Assembly (NCBI GenBank): GCA_900543555.1
Contig: UQRL01000004.1
Location: forward strand, 1-64,000
Source: an uncultured Oscillospiraceae bacterium
GTDB taxonomy: Bacteria > Bacillota > Clostridia > Oscillospirales > Acutalibacteraceae
Direction: 5' to 3'
DNA length: 64,000 nt
The notes under the pieces were generated by a model. The model made no database searches, had not been told where the DNA came from, and was given only the letters and a program-made list of their open reading frames with translations. How positions within the stretch are numbered: the first letter of the stretch is position 1; every line of letters begins with the position of its first letter. This document shows positions 17,826-26,192 of this stretch, piece by piece. The position numbers and the translations under genes are program-made.

Positions 17826-19091
17826 TTAAATGCCCAAATAGGGGTCAGGGTCCACACGGCTTCCGCCATAATACACCTCAAAATGCAGGTGGTTACCAAA
17901 GGACTCGCCTGTGCTGCCCACATAGCCGATGATCTGGCCCTGCTCCACATACTGTCCAGCGGACACGGCAATGGAGCTCATGTGGGCGTAGCGGGTGGAG
18001 AAGGTCTCGTTGTGCCAGATGAGCACGTTGTTGCCCCAGGACCAGTGGTACTGGGCGGAGATGACCTCTCCCGCCTGGGCTGCCACGATGGGGGTGCCGT
18101 AGCCGGCGCCGATATCCAGGCCGTTGTGGGGACCGTTGAAGTACATATCCCCAAAGTGGCCGGTAATGCTCCCCACCCCCACGCCGGGCAGGGGCCAAAT
18201 GGGCGAAAAGCCGCTTTGCAGGCCGGGAGTGACAGGCTCCACACCGGTGCCGCCGGAGGGCTGTGTGGCGCCCTCTCCCCCGTCAGAGCCCCCGTTCTGG
18301 ACCTGCTGGTTTTGCAACGCCTGCTGGCGCTTCTCCTCCTCCTGCCGGTTGCGCTCGGCAATGAGGGCCTCCAGCTGGGCCTGGAGCTCCGCGTCCTCGG
18401 CCTCGTTGGCAGCGATCTGCTCTTGGGCCTGGGCCTGCTGGCCTTCCAGGCTGGCCACCAAGAGGTCGTTCTCCTCATAGAGAACCTCCAGCTCGTCCTG
18501 GGCGGCCTCAATGGCCTTTTTAGAGTCAGCCACCTCCTGTTGGGCGACCACCAGCTCCTCCCGGTCGCTCTGGGTCTCCGCCATATAGGCGTCCAGCTGG
18601 TCCAGCATGGACTGATCCCGCTGGGCCATCACCTCCACCAGCTCCTGGCGGGTGAAAAACTCGGAAAGGCTCTCAGAATCCAGCAGGATCTCCAGCGTGC
18701 CCAAAGAGCTGCCGCCGCTGACATACAGGGCCTTCAGCCGCTCCTTAAACGCGTCGATGGTGCCCTGGTACTTCTCCTCGGAAAGGTCCAGGCGGGCCTG
18801 CAGCTCTTGGATCTTACCGTTCATCTCCTCGATGGTGGCCCGGGCCTGGTCGATCTTCTGCTCGTTCTCGTCGATCTTCCCGGTCAGCTCCTCCTGGTAG
18901 GCCAAAGCGGCCTCCTCATCCTCCTTCAAGGCGTCGATCTTGGCCTGCAGGTCCTCATTCTCCTGCTTCAGTTCTTCCTGCCGGTTCTGCACCTCGTCAA
19001 TCGTAGTGGCCAAGGTGCGCACAGGAAGCATCAACAGCACGGCCAGAGCAAGAGCCACTCCCCGGGCCAGGCGCCGCTTTTTAGAAGACAT
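17826..19091 (-). CDS. Secreted M23 peptidase with coiled-coil (EnvC-like)
   Basis: 421 residues. A basic N-terminus and hydrophobic segment (about 8-28) act as signal peptide or anchor. A long Gln/Glu-rich coiled coil (about 30-250) leads to a Gly/Pro linker and an M23 LytM domain (about 300-421) with the zinc motifs HNGLDIG and HLHFEV, both intact, so it should be an active endopeptidase rather than an inactive activator. Likely role: cleaving peptidoglycan cross-bridges in cell separation or sporulation. The ATG at 19091 follows AAAGGAG. Confidence 0.88.
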   Translation of the reverse strand: MSSKKRRLARGVALALAVLLMLPVRTLATTIDEVQNRQEELKQENEDLQAKIDALKEDEEAALAYQEELTGKIDENEQKIDQARATIEEMNGKIQELQARLDLSEEKYQGTIDAFKERLKALYVSGGSSLGTLEILLDSESLSEFFTRQELVEVMAQRDQSMLDQLDAYMAETQSDREELVVAQQEVADSKKAIEAAQDELEVLYEENDLLVASLEGQQAQAQEQIAANEAEDAELQAQLEALIAERNRQEEEKRQQALQNQQVQNGGSDGGEGATQPSGGTGVEPVTPGLQSGFSPIWPLPGVGVGSITGHFGDMYFNGPHNGLDIGAGYGTPIVAAQAGEVISAQYHWSWGNNVLIWHNETFSTRYAHMSSIAVSAGQYVEQGQIIGYVGSTGESFGNHLHFEVYYGGSRVDPDPYLGI

Positions 19092-19300
19092 ACGCCTTCC
19101 TCTCCTTTCTCTGACAGGGACTTTCCCATCCTGCCCATAGCAGGGTATAATACATTTTTACATTAGCACGCATTCAAAAAAATGTCAACCAACGCCGGGA
19201 AAAATGCGGGATATTTTGTCCATTCCCGCAGGATTTTCCATCCCGCGCTGGCCGTTGCCGCAGGTTGTTGCCAGGAAATGCAGAAGTCCTATCTTTTTAA

Positions 19301-19329
19301 TTGACATATGTGCAAAACAAGGGTAAGAT
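19301..19329 (+). promoter_or_regulatory. Promoter of the DUF134/redox fusion operon
   Basis: TTGACA, 17-base spacer, TAAGAT, about 30 bases before the TTG start at 19362. Confidence 0.75.
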
Positions 19330-19361
19330 AGGGACAAAGGGACCCGAAAGGAGGAGTGCGC

Positions 19362-19715
19362 TTGGCCCGGCCCAGTAAATGCCGCTGCATCTGCTCTCTG
19401 CCCCCTGTGACGGAATTCTTTCCCCAGGGGCGCTCAGAAGGCCAAGAGCCGGTGATCCTGAAGTTGGACGCCTATGAGGTGATCCGCCTTTTGGATTACC
19501 GCCACTTTACCCAAGAGCAGTGCGCGGCCCGGATGAATCTTTCACGCAGCACCGTCACACGCATCTACGAGGAGGGCCGCCGCCAGGTGGCCCGGGCCCT
19601 GGTAGAGGGCCGCCCGCTGGTCATTCAGGGCGGCGACGTCATGGTCTGCACAGCCCCCCGGCCGGAGTGCGCCGGGGAACCCCATTGCTGCCACAGGCAG
19701 GGAAAGGATGAATGA
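19362..19715 (+). CDS. DUF134-family putative DNA-binding protein
   Basis: 117 residues. It starts ARPSKCRCICSLP (DUF134 hallmark, normally RPRKxRxV). It has a sigma-70-region-4-like helix-turn-helix (QCAARMNLSRSTVTRIYEEGRRQVARAL) and a Cys/His-rich tail (CTAPRPEC...CC). The start is TTG at 19362, seven bases after AAAGGAGG; a GTG at 19356 would touch that site. The start of the next gene follows its stop by one base, so it may be the regulator of the redox fusion. DUF134 proteins are often near metal- or sulfur-cluster genes. Confidence 0.8.
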   Translation: MARPSKCRCICSLPPVTEFFPQGRSEGQEPVILKLDAYEVIRLLDYRHFTQEQCAARMNLSRSTVTRIYEEGRRQVARALVEGRPLVIQGGDVMVCTAPRPECAGEPHCCHRQGKDE

Positions 19716-19716
19716 A

Positions 19717-22293
19717 ATGAAAGTTTTAGTCATTGGCGGCGTGGCCGCAGGCACCAAGGCCGCCGCCAAATGGAAGCGGGAGAACCGGGGGGACCAGGTG
19801 CTGGTTCTCACCAAAAGCGCGGACATCTCCTACGCGGGATGCGGTCTGCCCTATTATGTGGGCGGCTCCATTGAGAACCGGGAGGAGCTCATCGTCAACA
19901 CCCCCCAGAAGTACCGGGGCCTTACAGGCGTGGAGGTGCGCACCCTGCGGGAGGCCACCCATGTGGACCCTGCCGCCAAGGTGGTGACCGCCCAGAACCT
20001 GGAAAACGGCCAGGAGGAAACCTACAGCTACGATAAGCTGATTCTGGCCACCGGCGCCTCCGCGGTGAAGCTGCCCATTCCCGGGGCGGACTTAAACGGC
20101 GTGTTCCCCATGCGCGCCCCGGAAGACGCCATCACCATGCGGGACTATTTGGACGCCAACGGCGTGAAGAAGGCCGTGGTCATCGGCGGCGGCTTCATCG
20201 GCCTGGAGCTGGCGGAGAACCTCTTTGACCGGGGCGTGTCCGTCACTGTGGTGGAGGCAGCCTCTCAAATCCTCTCCGGCGTGCTGGACCCGGAGATGGC
20301 GGGGTATGTCCAGCGCCACCTGGCCCAGAAGGGCATCCGGGTGCTCACCGGCACAAAGGCCACGGCCCTTGTGGGCAACGGCAAGGTAGAAGGCGTGCAG
20401 ACCGGCGGGGGCCTGCTGCCCTGCGGTGTGGTGGTGGTGTCCGCGGGCATCCGGCCCAACACCGCCTTTTTAGAGGGCACCGGCATCCGGATGGAAAAGG
20501 GCGCCATTGTGGTGGACGAATGTCTTGCCACCAGCGTGGCGGATATCTACGCCGCCGGGGACTGTGCCTTGGTGAAGAACCGCCTGACCGGCAAGGCACA
20601 GTACTCACCCATGGGCTCCTCCGCCAACCTGGAGGGCCGTACCTTGGCCCAGAACCTCAACGGGGAAAACAAGACATATCCCGGCGTGCTGGGCACCGGC
20701 GTGGTGAAGCTGCCCGGCCTGAACGTGGGACGCACCGGCCTGACGGAATCCGCCGCCAAAGAGGCCGGCTACGACGTGGAGACCGTGGTGGCTGTCACCG
20801 ATGACAAGGCCCACTACTATCCCGGCGCGGCGTTCTTCATCACCAAGCTCATTGCCGACCGGAACACCCACCAGCTGCTGGGCGTCCAGGTGCTGGGCCC
20901 CGGCGCGGTGGACAAGATGGTGGATATCGCCGTAGTGGGCCTCTCCATGGGCTTGAAGCTGGAGGACTTTGAAAACCTGGATTTGGCCTACGCACCGCCC
21001 TTCTCCACGGCCATCCACCCCTTTGTGCAGGCGGTGTATGTGCTGGAGAACAAGCTCTCCGGCGCCATGCAGAGCATGACCCCCGCCCAGTACGCCGCCG
21101 GGGCGGCCGAGGGCTACACCGTCATCGACGTGAACCCCCAGCCCACCATCCGGGGCGCCAAGTTCGTGGACCTCTCCAAAGTGGATGGGCCCATCGAAGG
21201 CATTGGCAAGGAGGAGAAGCTGCTGCTGGTGTGCGGCCGGGGCAAGCGGGCCTACTTCCTGCAGAACCGGCTGAAGTTCTACGGCTATGAGAACACCTTG
21301 GTGCTGGAGGGCGCCACCACCTTCAACCAGGTGCGGGTGGCTGCTCCCGGCGCCACGGTACCCCCTGAGGAAATCACCCGGGTGAAGGGCCTGGGTTTCC
21401 TGCGGGACAAGAACACCCCCGACTGCTTCAACGGCCGGGTCATCACCCGCAACGGCAAACTCACCGCGGAAGAGCTGTCCGCTGTCACCGAAGCGGCGGA
21501 GAAGTTCGGCAACGGCCAGGTGACCATGACCACCCGGCTGACCCTGGAAATCCAGCACATCCCCTTTGACAACATCGAGCCCCTGCGGGAGTTCCTGGCC
21601 CAGCGCGGCCTGGAGACCGGCGGCACCGGCTCTAAAGTGCGGCCGGTGGTCAGCTGCAAAGGCACCACCTGCCAGTACGGACTCATCGACACCTTCGCCC
21701 TCAGCGAGGAGATTCACGAGCGGTTCTATCACGGCTATCACGAGGTGAAGCTGCCTCACAAGTTCAAGATTGCTGTGGGGGGCTGCCCCAACAACTGCGT
21801 GAAGCCCGATTTGAACGACCTGGGCATCATCGGACAGAAGGTTCCCCTCATCAACCTGGACAAGTGCCGGGGCTGCAAAGTGTGCCAGGTGGTAAACGCC
21901 TGCCCCATCCAGGTGCCGGTGGTGCAGGACGGCAAGGTGGTCATCGACGACAATGCCTGCAACCACTGTGGCCGCTGCGTGGGCAAGTGCCCCTTCGGCG
22001 CTTTGGAGGGCTCTACCAGCGGTTACCGGGTCTACATCGGCGGGCGCTGGGGCAAGAAGGTGGCCCGGGGCCGCTATCTGGAGAAGGTCTTTACCGACAA
22101 GGACGAGGTGCTCAGCGTGATCGAGAAGGCCATCCTGCTGTTCCGGGAGCAGGGCCTGACCGGCGAGCGCTTTGCCGACACCGTGGAGCGCATCGGCTTT
22201 GAGAACGTCCAGGAGCAGCTGTTGTCTGACGGCCTGCTCCAGCGGAAGGAAGACAACCTCAAGCTGGATGTGAAGGGCGGGGCTACCTGTTAA
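19717..22293 (+). CDS. CoA-disulfide reductase/rhodanese/sulfite-reductase-like/ferredoxin fusion
   Basis: 858 residues, four parts in order. (1) About 1-445: an FAD/NAD(P)H oxidoreductase of the CoA-disulfide-reductase type, with a GGVAAGT nucleotide motif and the active-site Cys42 in YAGCGLPYY. (2) About 450-545: a rhodanese-like domain with Cys506 in LVCGRGK. (3) About 550-705: nitrite/sulfite-reductase-like, with Cys647-x4-Cys652 and Cys690-x3-Cys694 able to hold a 4Fe-4S/siroheme pair. (4) About 710-765: a two-cluster ferredoxin (Cys717/720/723/729 and 748/751/754/758). All key cysteines are present. It could pass electrons from NAD(P)H to a sulfur substrate. ATG at 19717 is preferred because AAAGG abuts the ATG at 19708. 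Confidence 0.85.
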   Translation: MKVLVIGGVAAGTKAAAKWKRENRGDQVLVLTKSADISYAGCGLPYYVGGSIENREELIVNTPQKYRGLTGVEVRTLREATHVDPAAKVVTAQNLENGQEETYSYDKLILATGASAVKLPIPGADLNGVFPMRAPEDAITMRDYLDANGVKKAVVIGGGFIGLELAENLFDRGVSVTVVEAASQILSGVLDPEMAGYVQRHLAQKGIRVLTGTKATALVGNGKVEGVQTGGGLLPCGVVVVSAGIRPNTAFLEGTGIRMEKGAIVVDECLATSVADIYAAGDCALVKNRLTGKAQYSPMGSSANLEGRTLAQNLNGENKTYPGVLGTGVVKLPGLNVGRTGLTESAAKEAGYDVETVVAVTDDKAHYYPGAAFFITKLIADRNTHQLLGVQVLGPGAVDKMVDIAVVGLSMGLKLEDFENLDLAYAPPFSTAIHPFVQAVYVLENKLSGAMQSMTPAQYAAGAAEGYTVIDVNPQPTIRGAKFVDLSKVDGPIEGIGKEEKLLLVCGRGKRAYFLQNRLKFYGYENTLVLEGATTFNQVRVAAPGATVPPEEITRVKGLGFLRDKNTPDCFNGRVITRNGKLTAEELSAVTEAAEKFGNGQVTMTTRLTLEIQHIPFDNIEPLREFLAQRGLETGGTGSKVRPVVSCKGTTCQYGLIDTFALSEEIHERFYHGYHEVKLPHKFKIAVGGCPNNCVKPDLNDLGIIGQKVPLINLDKCRGCKVCQVVNACPIQVPVVQDGKVVIDDNACNHCGRCVGKCPFGALEGSTSGYRVYIGGRWGKKVARGRYLEKVFTDKDEVLSVIEKAILLFREQGLTGERFADTVERIGFENVQEQLLSDGLLQRKEDNLKLDVKGGATC

Positions 22294-22343
22294 GCCGCGA
22301 AGCGGCGCAGAGGTTTCACCAGCCAAACGCACAACAAACAAAG

Positions 22344-22375
22344 AGAGGGCCGGGGGACCGGTCCTCTTTTTTTCT
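22344..22375 (+). terminator. Terminator after the redox fusion gene
   Basis: AGAGGGCCGG pairs with CCGGTCCTCT (one mismatch) around a four-base loop and is followed by TTTTTTT. Confidence 0.85.
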
Positions 22376-22388
22376 TGCAAACTCCCTT

Positions 22389-22835
22389 TTATCGGAATAG
22401 CACGCCTTCCACGGCGTTGAAAGGGAAGTCCTCCATTTTCAGCGCGTGGGACGTGCCCTGATAAAACACCGAGGTTTCATTGATCCCTATGGTAAACTGG
22501 CTTCCGTCCTTTAGGGAATATTCCAGCGTGTAGGCAGGCTCCCCCTCCCCCCGGGAAAAGGGCTGATAGGAAAGGCAGCCCAGCAGATTGGCAGTAAACT
22601 CGAACTCCATGTCTCCGGTAGAGGCGTCTACCTGTACCGTCTCCCCCGTGGAGGAGTTCGTCGCGGTCACACACTGAATGTCCTCTATCTCCGGATGGGT
22701 GAAAAACAGGGGCCAGCCATTCAGGGCAACATGGACCGCCAGCAAAAGGATTGCCGTCACCAAAGCATGAAGCCCCCATTTGAACAGCCATTTTCCCGCT
22801 CTCCTGGGGGTGGGCTTTTTCGCTGTGTTCTCCAT
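22389..22835 (-). CDS. Single-pass membrane protein of unknown function
   Basis: 148 residues: a basic cytoplasmic start (ENTAKKPTPRRAGKW), one membrane helix (about 22-40) and an outer domain of about 105 residues rich in beta-forming residues. I do not recognise the family. It is a single-gene transcript with a promoter at 22856-22883 and AGGGAGGGG before the start. It is divergent from the thioesterase gene and convergent with the redox fusion gene. Confidence 0.7.
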   Translation of the reverse strand: MENTAKKPTPRRAGKWLFKWGLHALVTAILLLAVHVALNGWPLFFTHPEIEDIQCVTATNSSTGETVQVDASTGDMEFEFTANLLGCLSYQPFSRGEGEPAYTLEYSLKDGSQFTIGINETSVFYQGTSHALKMEDFPFNAVEGVLFR

Positions 22836-22855
22836 ACAATCCCCTCCCTGGCTTT

Positions 22856-22883
22856 AGTATAGCACACCCTGGCCCGTTTGCAA
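22856..22883 (-). promoter_or_regulatory. Promoter of the membrane-protein gene at 22389
   Basis: Minus-strand TTGCAA, 16-base spacer, TATACT, about 20 bases before the start at 22835. Confidence 0.6.
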
Positions 22884-22893
22884 GATGGCCCCG

Positions 22894-22922
22894 TTGAATC
22901 CTGCATGGCCATGGGGTATAAT
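22894..22922 (+). promoter_or_regulatory. Promoter of the thioesterase gene
   Basis: TTGAAT, 17-base spacer, TATAAT, 45 bases before the start at 22968. Confidence 0.7.
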
Positions 22923-22967
22923 AAAGGCCTGAGATACGGGAACGAATGGAAGAAAGGAGATGCCGAA

Positions 22968-23447
22968 ATGGAAAAATATGTGCGGGACTCCTACACCGAG
23001 CAGGTGCAGATTTTGTCTCAGTCCAGCTTGAACGGCTACAAGCGGCTGTTCGGCGGGCGGCTGATGGAGTGGATTGACGTGGTGGCCGGGGTAGTGGCCC
23101 GGCGCCACTCCAACCGGAACGTGACCACCGCCGCTGTGGACAACCTGCGCTTTGAGGGCCCGGCCTATGGCAACGAGACCATTGTACTGTGCGGGTACAT
23201 CACCTACACCGGCCGCACCTCTATGGAGGTGTGCGTGCGCACCTATGTAGAGGAGCTCAACGGCCACAAACGGCTCATCAACGTGGCCTACCTGGTGATG
23301 GTGGCCCTGGACGAAAACGAGCGTCCGGTGGAGGTGCCCCGGCTGGTGCTGACCACCGAGGAGGAGCGCCGGGAATGGGAAGCCGCCCAGGAGCGCACCC
23401 GTATCCGCAAGGAACGGCGGAAAGCGGAAAAAGCCCTGCGTTTCTGA
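22968..23447 (+). CDS. Acyl-CoA thioesterase, hotdog fold (YkhA-like)
   Basis: 159 residues with one hotdog domain. The family stretch NGYKRLFGGRLMEWIDVVAG contains the helix and the conserved Gly/Asp of YciA/YkhA-type acyl-CoA thioesterases. It should hydrolyse short or medium acyl-CoA. The C-terminal 30 residues are a charged helix (WEAAQERTRIRKERRKAEKA). The ATG at 22968 follows AAAGGAG. Single-gene transcript with its own promoter and terminator. Confidence 0.88.
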   Translation: MEKYVRDSYTEQVQILSQSSLNGYKRLFGGRLMEWIDVVAGVVARRHSNRNVTTAAVDNLRFEGPAYGNETIVLCGYITYTGRTSMEVCVRTYVEELNGHKRLINVAYLVMVALDENERPVEVPRLVLTTEEERREWEAAQERTRIRKERRKAEKALRF

Positions 23448-23455
23448 AATGCGTC

Positions 23456-23489
23456 AAAAAGTGCCCCGTCCTACGGCGGGGCACTTTTT
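23456..23489. terminator. Bidirectional terminator
   Basis: AAAAAGTGCCCCG pairs perfectly with CGGGGCACTTTTT; it serves the thioesterase gene and the convergent lipoprotein gene, whose stop codon touches it. Confidence 0.85.
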
Positions 23490-24019
23490 CATGGGTTTAC
23501 CGCGTTCAAAAGGTCTTCCAGCTGATCGGCCTTGAAAAAGGCGATCTTCTCCTCTTCATCCAGCTGCACTCTGCCCTCCACCTCCACGGTGGCTGCCTCC
23601 CCTTCCAGGGACACCTCCAGCTGGGCGGTGTAACCGTACACACGGCTCTCTTCCGCGGTTAGGGAGACCTGGACCTCTTGGGGCTGGATGGTGGCGCCGC
23701 TGGCAGCGCAGAAGCCGGGGAAGCCCATGCTCCCCAGAATCCCCCGGGGCAGCTCTTCATAGCACTCTGGGGTAAAGTCCCCGGCGGGGAGCCTTTCCCA
23801 CAAGTAGTCATAGTAGGCCTGCTCCAGCTCTGGGTTGGTGAGAGCTTCTTGGGAATAGCAGGCCTGCAGCAGCTCCATCTGCTCCCCCTCTTGGATGGTG
23901 AAAACCGTCTCCACCACCCCTTGGATTTTCCCCTCCATTGTGTCTTCCTGCTGGGATTGGCAGCCTGACAGCAAAAGCAGGCACAGGGCTAAGGCCAAAA
24001 CTACCATCTTGTTTGACAT
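23489..24019 (-). CDS. Lipoprotein of unknown function
   Basis: 176 residues. Signal peptide with lipobox LLSGC at about residues 14-18, then a mature domain with conserved-looking aromatic and acidic residues (QAYYDYLWERLP) and an alternating beta pattern at the end. The family is not recognised; the layout recalls small NTF2-like secreted lipoproteins. The ATG at 24019 follows GAGGTG; a longer frame to 24082 has no ribosome site and would hide the signal peptide. Promoter at 24126-24153. Confidence 0.72.
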   Translation of the reverse strand: MSNKMVVLALALCLLLLSGCQSQQEDTMEGKIQGVVETVFTIQEGEQMELLQACYSQEALTNPELEQAYYDYLWERLPAGDFTPECYEELPRGILGSMGFPGFCAASGATIQPQEVQVSLTAEESRVYGYTAQLEVSLEGEAATVEVEGRVQLDEEEKIAFFKADQLEDLLNAVNP

Positions 24020-24125
24020 GGAATCCACCTCAATCGCAGCGCACAGAACTCCTGTCGGACAACTTTTCTGAAAGACGGGCAAAACTTTGCTTGGAGCTCA
24101 CCACGTTTTCAATCGTTATAGTTTA

Positions 24126-24153
24126 GTTATAGCAAATATTCTATTTCTGTCAA
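24126..24153 (-). promoter_or_regulatory. Promoter of the lipoprotein gene
   Basis: Minus-strand TTGACA, 16-base spacer, TATAAC. The -10 lies in a short direct repeat (GTTATAGTTTAGTTATAG). Confidence 0.65.
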
Positions 24154-24171
24154 GAATTTTATAGAAAAAAC

Positions 24172-24217
24172 AACAAAATCACCCCCAAGGAAACCCGCAT
24201 CGCTCCTTAGGGGTGAT
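24172..24217 (-). terminator. Terminator of the htpG-CPBP-tadA operon
   Basis: ATCACCCC(T/C)AAGGA arms form a 14-bp stem and are followed on the minus strand by TTTTGTTGTTTTTT. Confidence 0.8.
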
Positions 24218-24220
24218 CTT

Positions 24221-24688
24221 TTATTTGCGCAGTTTTTGAAAGAACTCTTGCAGCAGGGCCTTGGCCTCCGCCTCATAGAAGCCCCGGTAAATATCCGGCC
24301 GGTGGCTGTAAGGCAGGGCGAACAGATCCAGAGCGGTGCCGCAGCAGCCCGCCCGCTCGTCGTCCGCGCCATAGACCACCCGGTCCATGTGGGAGTTGAT
24401 AATGGCCCCGGTACACATGGGACAGGGCTCTAAGGTAACGTACAAGTCGCAGCCGGTAAGCCGCCAAGTGCCCAACGTCTGGCAAGCCCGGTGAATCGCC
24501 TCGACCTCGGCGTGGGCCAGGGCGGTCTTATCCGCCTCCCGGCGGTTGCGGCCCTCCCCGATAATCCGCCCTGCTTTCACCACCACCGCCCCCACGGGGA
24601 CCTCCCCAGCGGCGGCGGCTTCCCGGGCCAGCTCTAAAGCCCGGAGCATCCATTCCCTCTTGGGCAGGAACGCCCTCTCCAGCATCAT
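24221..24688 (-). CDS. tadA: tRNA-specific adenosine deaminase
   Basis: 155 residues. Deaminase zinc motifs HAEVEAI and PCPMCTGAI are intact, with the TadA-specific RVVYGADDERAG and the C-terminal helix. It converts A34 to inosine in tRNA-Arg(ACG). The ATG overlaps the stop codon of the CPBP gene (ATGATG over TGA), so translation is coupled. Alternative start 24685 differs by one residue. Confidence 0.95.
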   Translation of the reverse strand: MMLERAFLPKREWMLRALELAREAAAAGEVPVGAVVVKAGRIIGEGRNRREADKTALAHAEVEAIHRACQTLGTWRLTGCDLYVTLEPCPMCTGAIINSHMDRVVYGADDERAGCCGTALDLFALPYSHRPDIYRGFYEAEAKALLQEFFQKLRK

Positions 24689-26169
24689 GCCACAAAAAAC
24701 AGGCTGAGGGTGTACAGGGCCATCAGCCCTGCCGCCACCCAGAAGGCCGGCGCGCGGACAATGGCGGAAGCGCTCTCACCCGCTTTCAGGGGATAGGCCG
24801 GGCCGTCATAGCGGGGAGAGCCCACCGAAATGAACATGCCCCGCTTGAAAATCAGCAGAAGCAGCAGGGACAAAAGCCCCAGCAGGATGGGGACGAACAC
24901 AATCAGATTGCTGATTAGAATGCTCATATCCCCAAAAAGGAAATCCGCATGGCTGCCCAGCACAGCGATAAGGTTATTCAAGCCGTGGATGAGCACCACC
25001 AGCCACAAATTGTTTGTCCTAGCGTAGAGAAAGCCCAGCGCCAGCCCGGAAATCGTGGCAAACACCACCGTGGAAAAATCCAAATGGGCCATTCCAAACA
25101 CCAGTGCCGAGGCCACAACGGAAAAGCCCAGGCCATATCTGCGCAGCGAGGAGAGGATTACCCCCCGGAAGGCAAACTCTTCCATAAAGGGAACCAGCAC
25201 CGCCACCACAGCGATTTCCAGCAGGATGGACGGCCAGGCTTCCGCCTGTGTGGTATAGCCCCCAGAGGAACTGTACCCAAAGAGGCCGAAAAACTCCTGT
25301 ACAAACAGGGCGGGGTAATTCCCCAGCAGGGAGATGGCCAGGCCAGCCAGCACACAGAGCAGCCCCCCTGTAAAGCCCACCCGCTCAAACTTCAGATAAT
25401 GTGCGGGGTCTTCCTTCCGGAAGAGCAGGTATGCCGCGAAGGGCAGCGCCGTGGCCAAGGGCACCAACACGGCGGAAAGCCATTGATATCCCATGGCGTT
25501 GGTGAGGATATCCACTCCCAGCACAGACAGCAGGAGCATCAGGGGAACCTGCCACACAAAGGAAAGCCCCGTCTGCGCTAAGGAGAGCAGGCACATATGG
25601 TTCAGCGTATGGGAGGCACCCCTGCGCCGGGGGTCCTCCTGCTGCAGGCTGAAGGGAGGCGCATAGCTGGGAGCGCTTTGCCAAGGCGCAGGGAAGCCTT
25701 GCGCCGGGGCCTGGGGCGGCGCGCCTTGGGGCCAACCTTGAGCAGGAGCCTGGGGCGGCACGCCCTGGGACCAGCCCTGAGCCGGGGCCTGGGGCGGCGC
25801 GCCCTGGGGCCAGCCTTGCACCGGGGCCTGGGGCGGCACACCCTGGGGACAGACTTGCACCGGAGCCTGGGGCGGCGCGCCCTGGGGCCAGCCTTGCGCC
25901 GGGGCCTGGGGCGGCACGCCCTGAGGCCAGCCCTGCGCCGGAGTCTGGGGCGGCACACCCTGGGACCAGCCCTGAGCCGGGACCTGGGGCGGCGCGCCTT
26001 GGGGCCAACCTTGAGCAAGAGCCTGGGGCGGCACGCCCTGGGGCCAGCCTTGCACCGGGGCCTGGGGCGGCACGCCCTGGGGCCAGCTTTGTGCCGGGGC
26101 CTGGGGCGGCGCACCCTGGGGCCAGCCTTGGGCCGGGGGTTCTGTGGGAGGAAGGTTGTAATCGTTCAC
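24685..26169 (-). CDS. CPBP-family intramembrane protease with tandem Pro/Gln-rich repeats
   Basis: 494 residues. Residues 13-155 are eleven copies of a 13-residue unit (consensus [13 protein letters not shown]), Pro/Gln/Trp-rich and presumably unstructured and cytoplasmic. From about 190 onward come about eight membrane helices with the CPBP (Abi/Rce1-like) motifs EEFAFRG, FGMAHLD and LIHGLNN. It may process a membrane peptide. The GTG at 26169 is eight bases after AAAGGAGG; an ATG at 26208 would lie inside htpG. The repeated DNA is prone to slippage, so copy number probably varies between strains. Confidence 0.85.
   Translation of the reverse strand: MNDYNLPPTEPPAQGWPQGAPPQAPAQSWPQGVPPQAPVQGWPQGVPPQALAQGWPQGAPPQVPAQGWSQGVPPQTPAQGWPQGVPPQAPAQGWPQGAPPQAPVQVCPQGVPPQAPVQGWPQGAPPQAPAQGWSQGVPPQAPAQGWPQGAPPQAPAQGFPAPWQSAPSYAPPFSLQQEDPRRRGASHTLNHMCLLSLAQTGLSFVWQVPLMLLLSVLGVDILTNAMGYQWLSAVLVPLATALPFAAYLLFRKEDPAHYLKFERVGFTGGLLCVLAGLAISLLGNYPALFVQEFFGLFGYSSSGGYTTQAEAWPSILLEIAVVAVLVPFMEEFAFRGVILSSLRRYGLGFSVVASALVFGMAHLDFSTVVFATISGLALGFLYARTNNLWLVVLIHGLNNLIAVLGSHADFLFGDMSILISNLIVFVPILLGLLSLLLLLIFKRGMFISVGSPRYDGPAYPLKAGESASAIVRAPAFWVAAGLMALYTLSLFFVA
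25705..26133 (-). repeat. Eleven in-frame 39-bp tandem repeats
   Basis: A 429-base array coding for the 13-residue units at the N-terminus of the CPBP protein. Units differ at a few positions (A/V before Q, W/V/S, A/V before PP), and the alternation of two unit types hints at duplication of blocks larger than one unit. Confidence 0.9.
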
Positions 26170-26192
26170 GGAGTCAGCCTCCTTTCTATGGG

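Noticed and set aside
20605..22380. Long antisense open frame in the redox fusion gene (591 codons)
   Set aside because: Shadow of a strongly coding GC-rich gene; composition (many His, Gly, Leu, Val) is typical of antisense frames.
25705..26133. CRISPR array
   Set aside because: Repeats are contiguous 39-bp coding units with no spacers and no cas genes.
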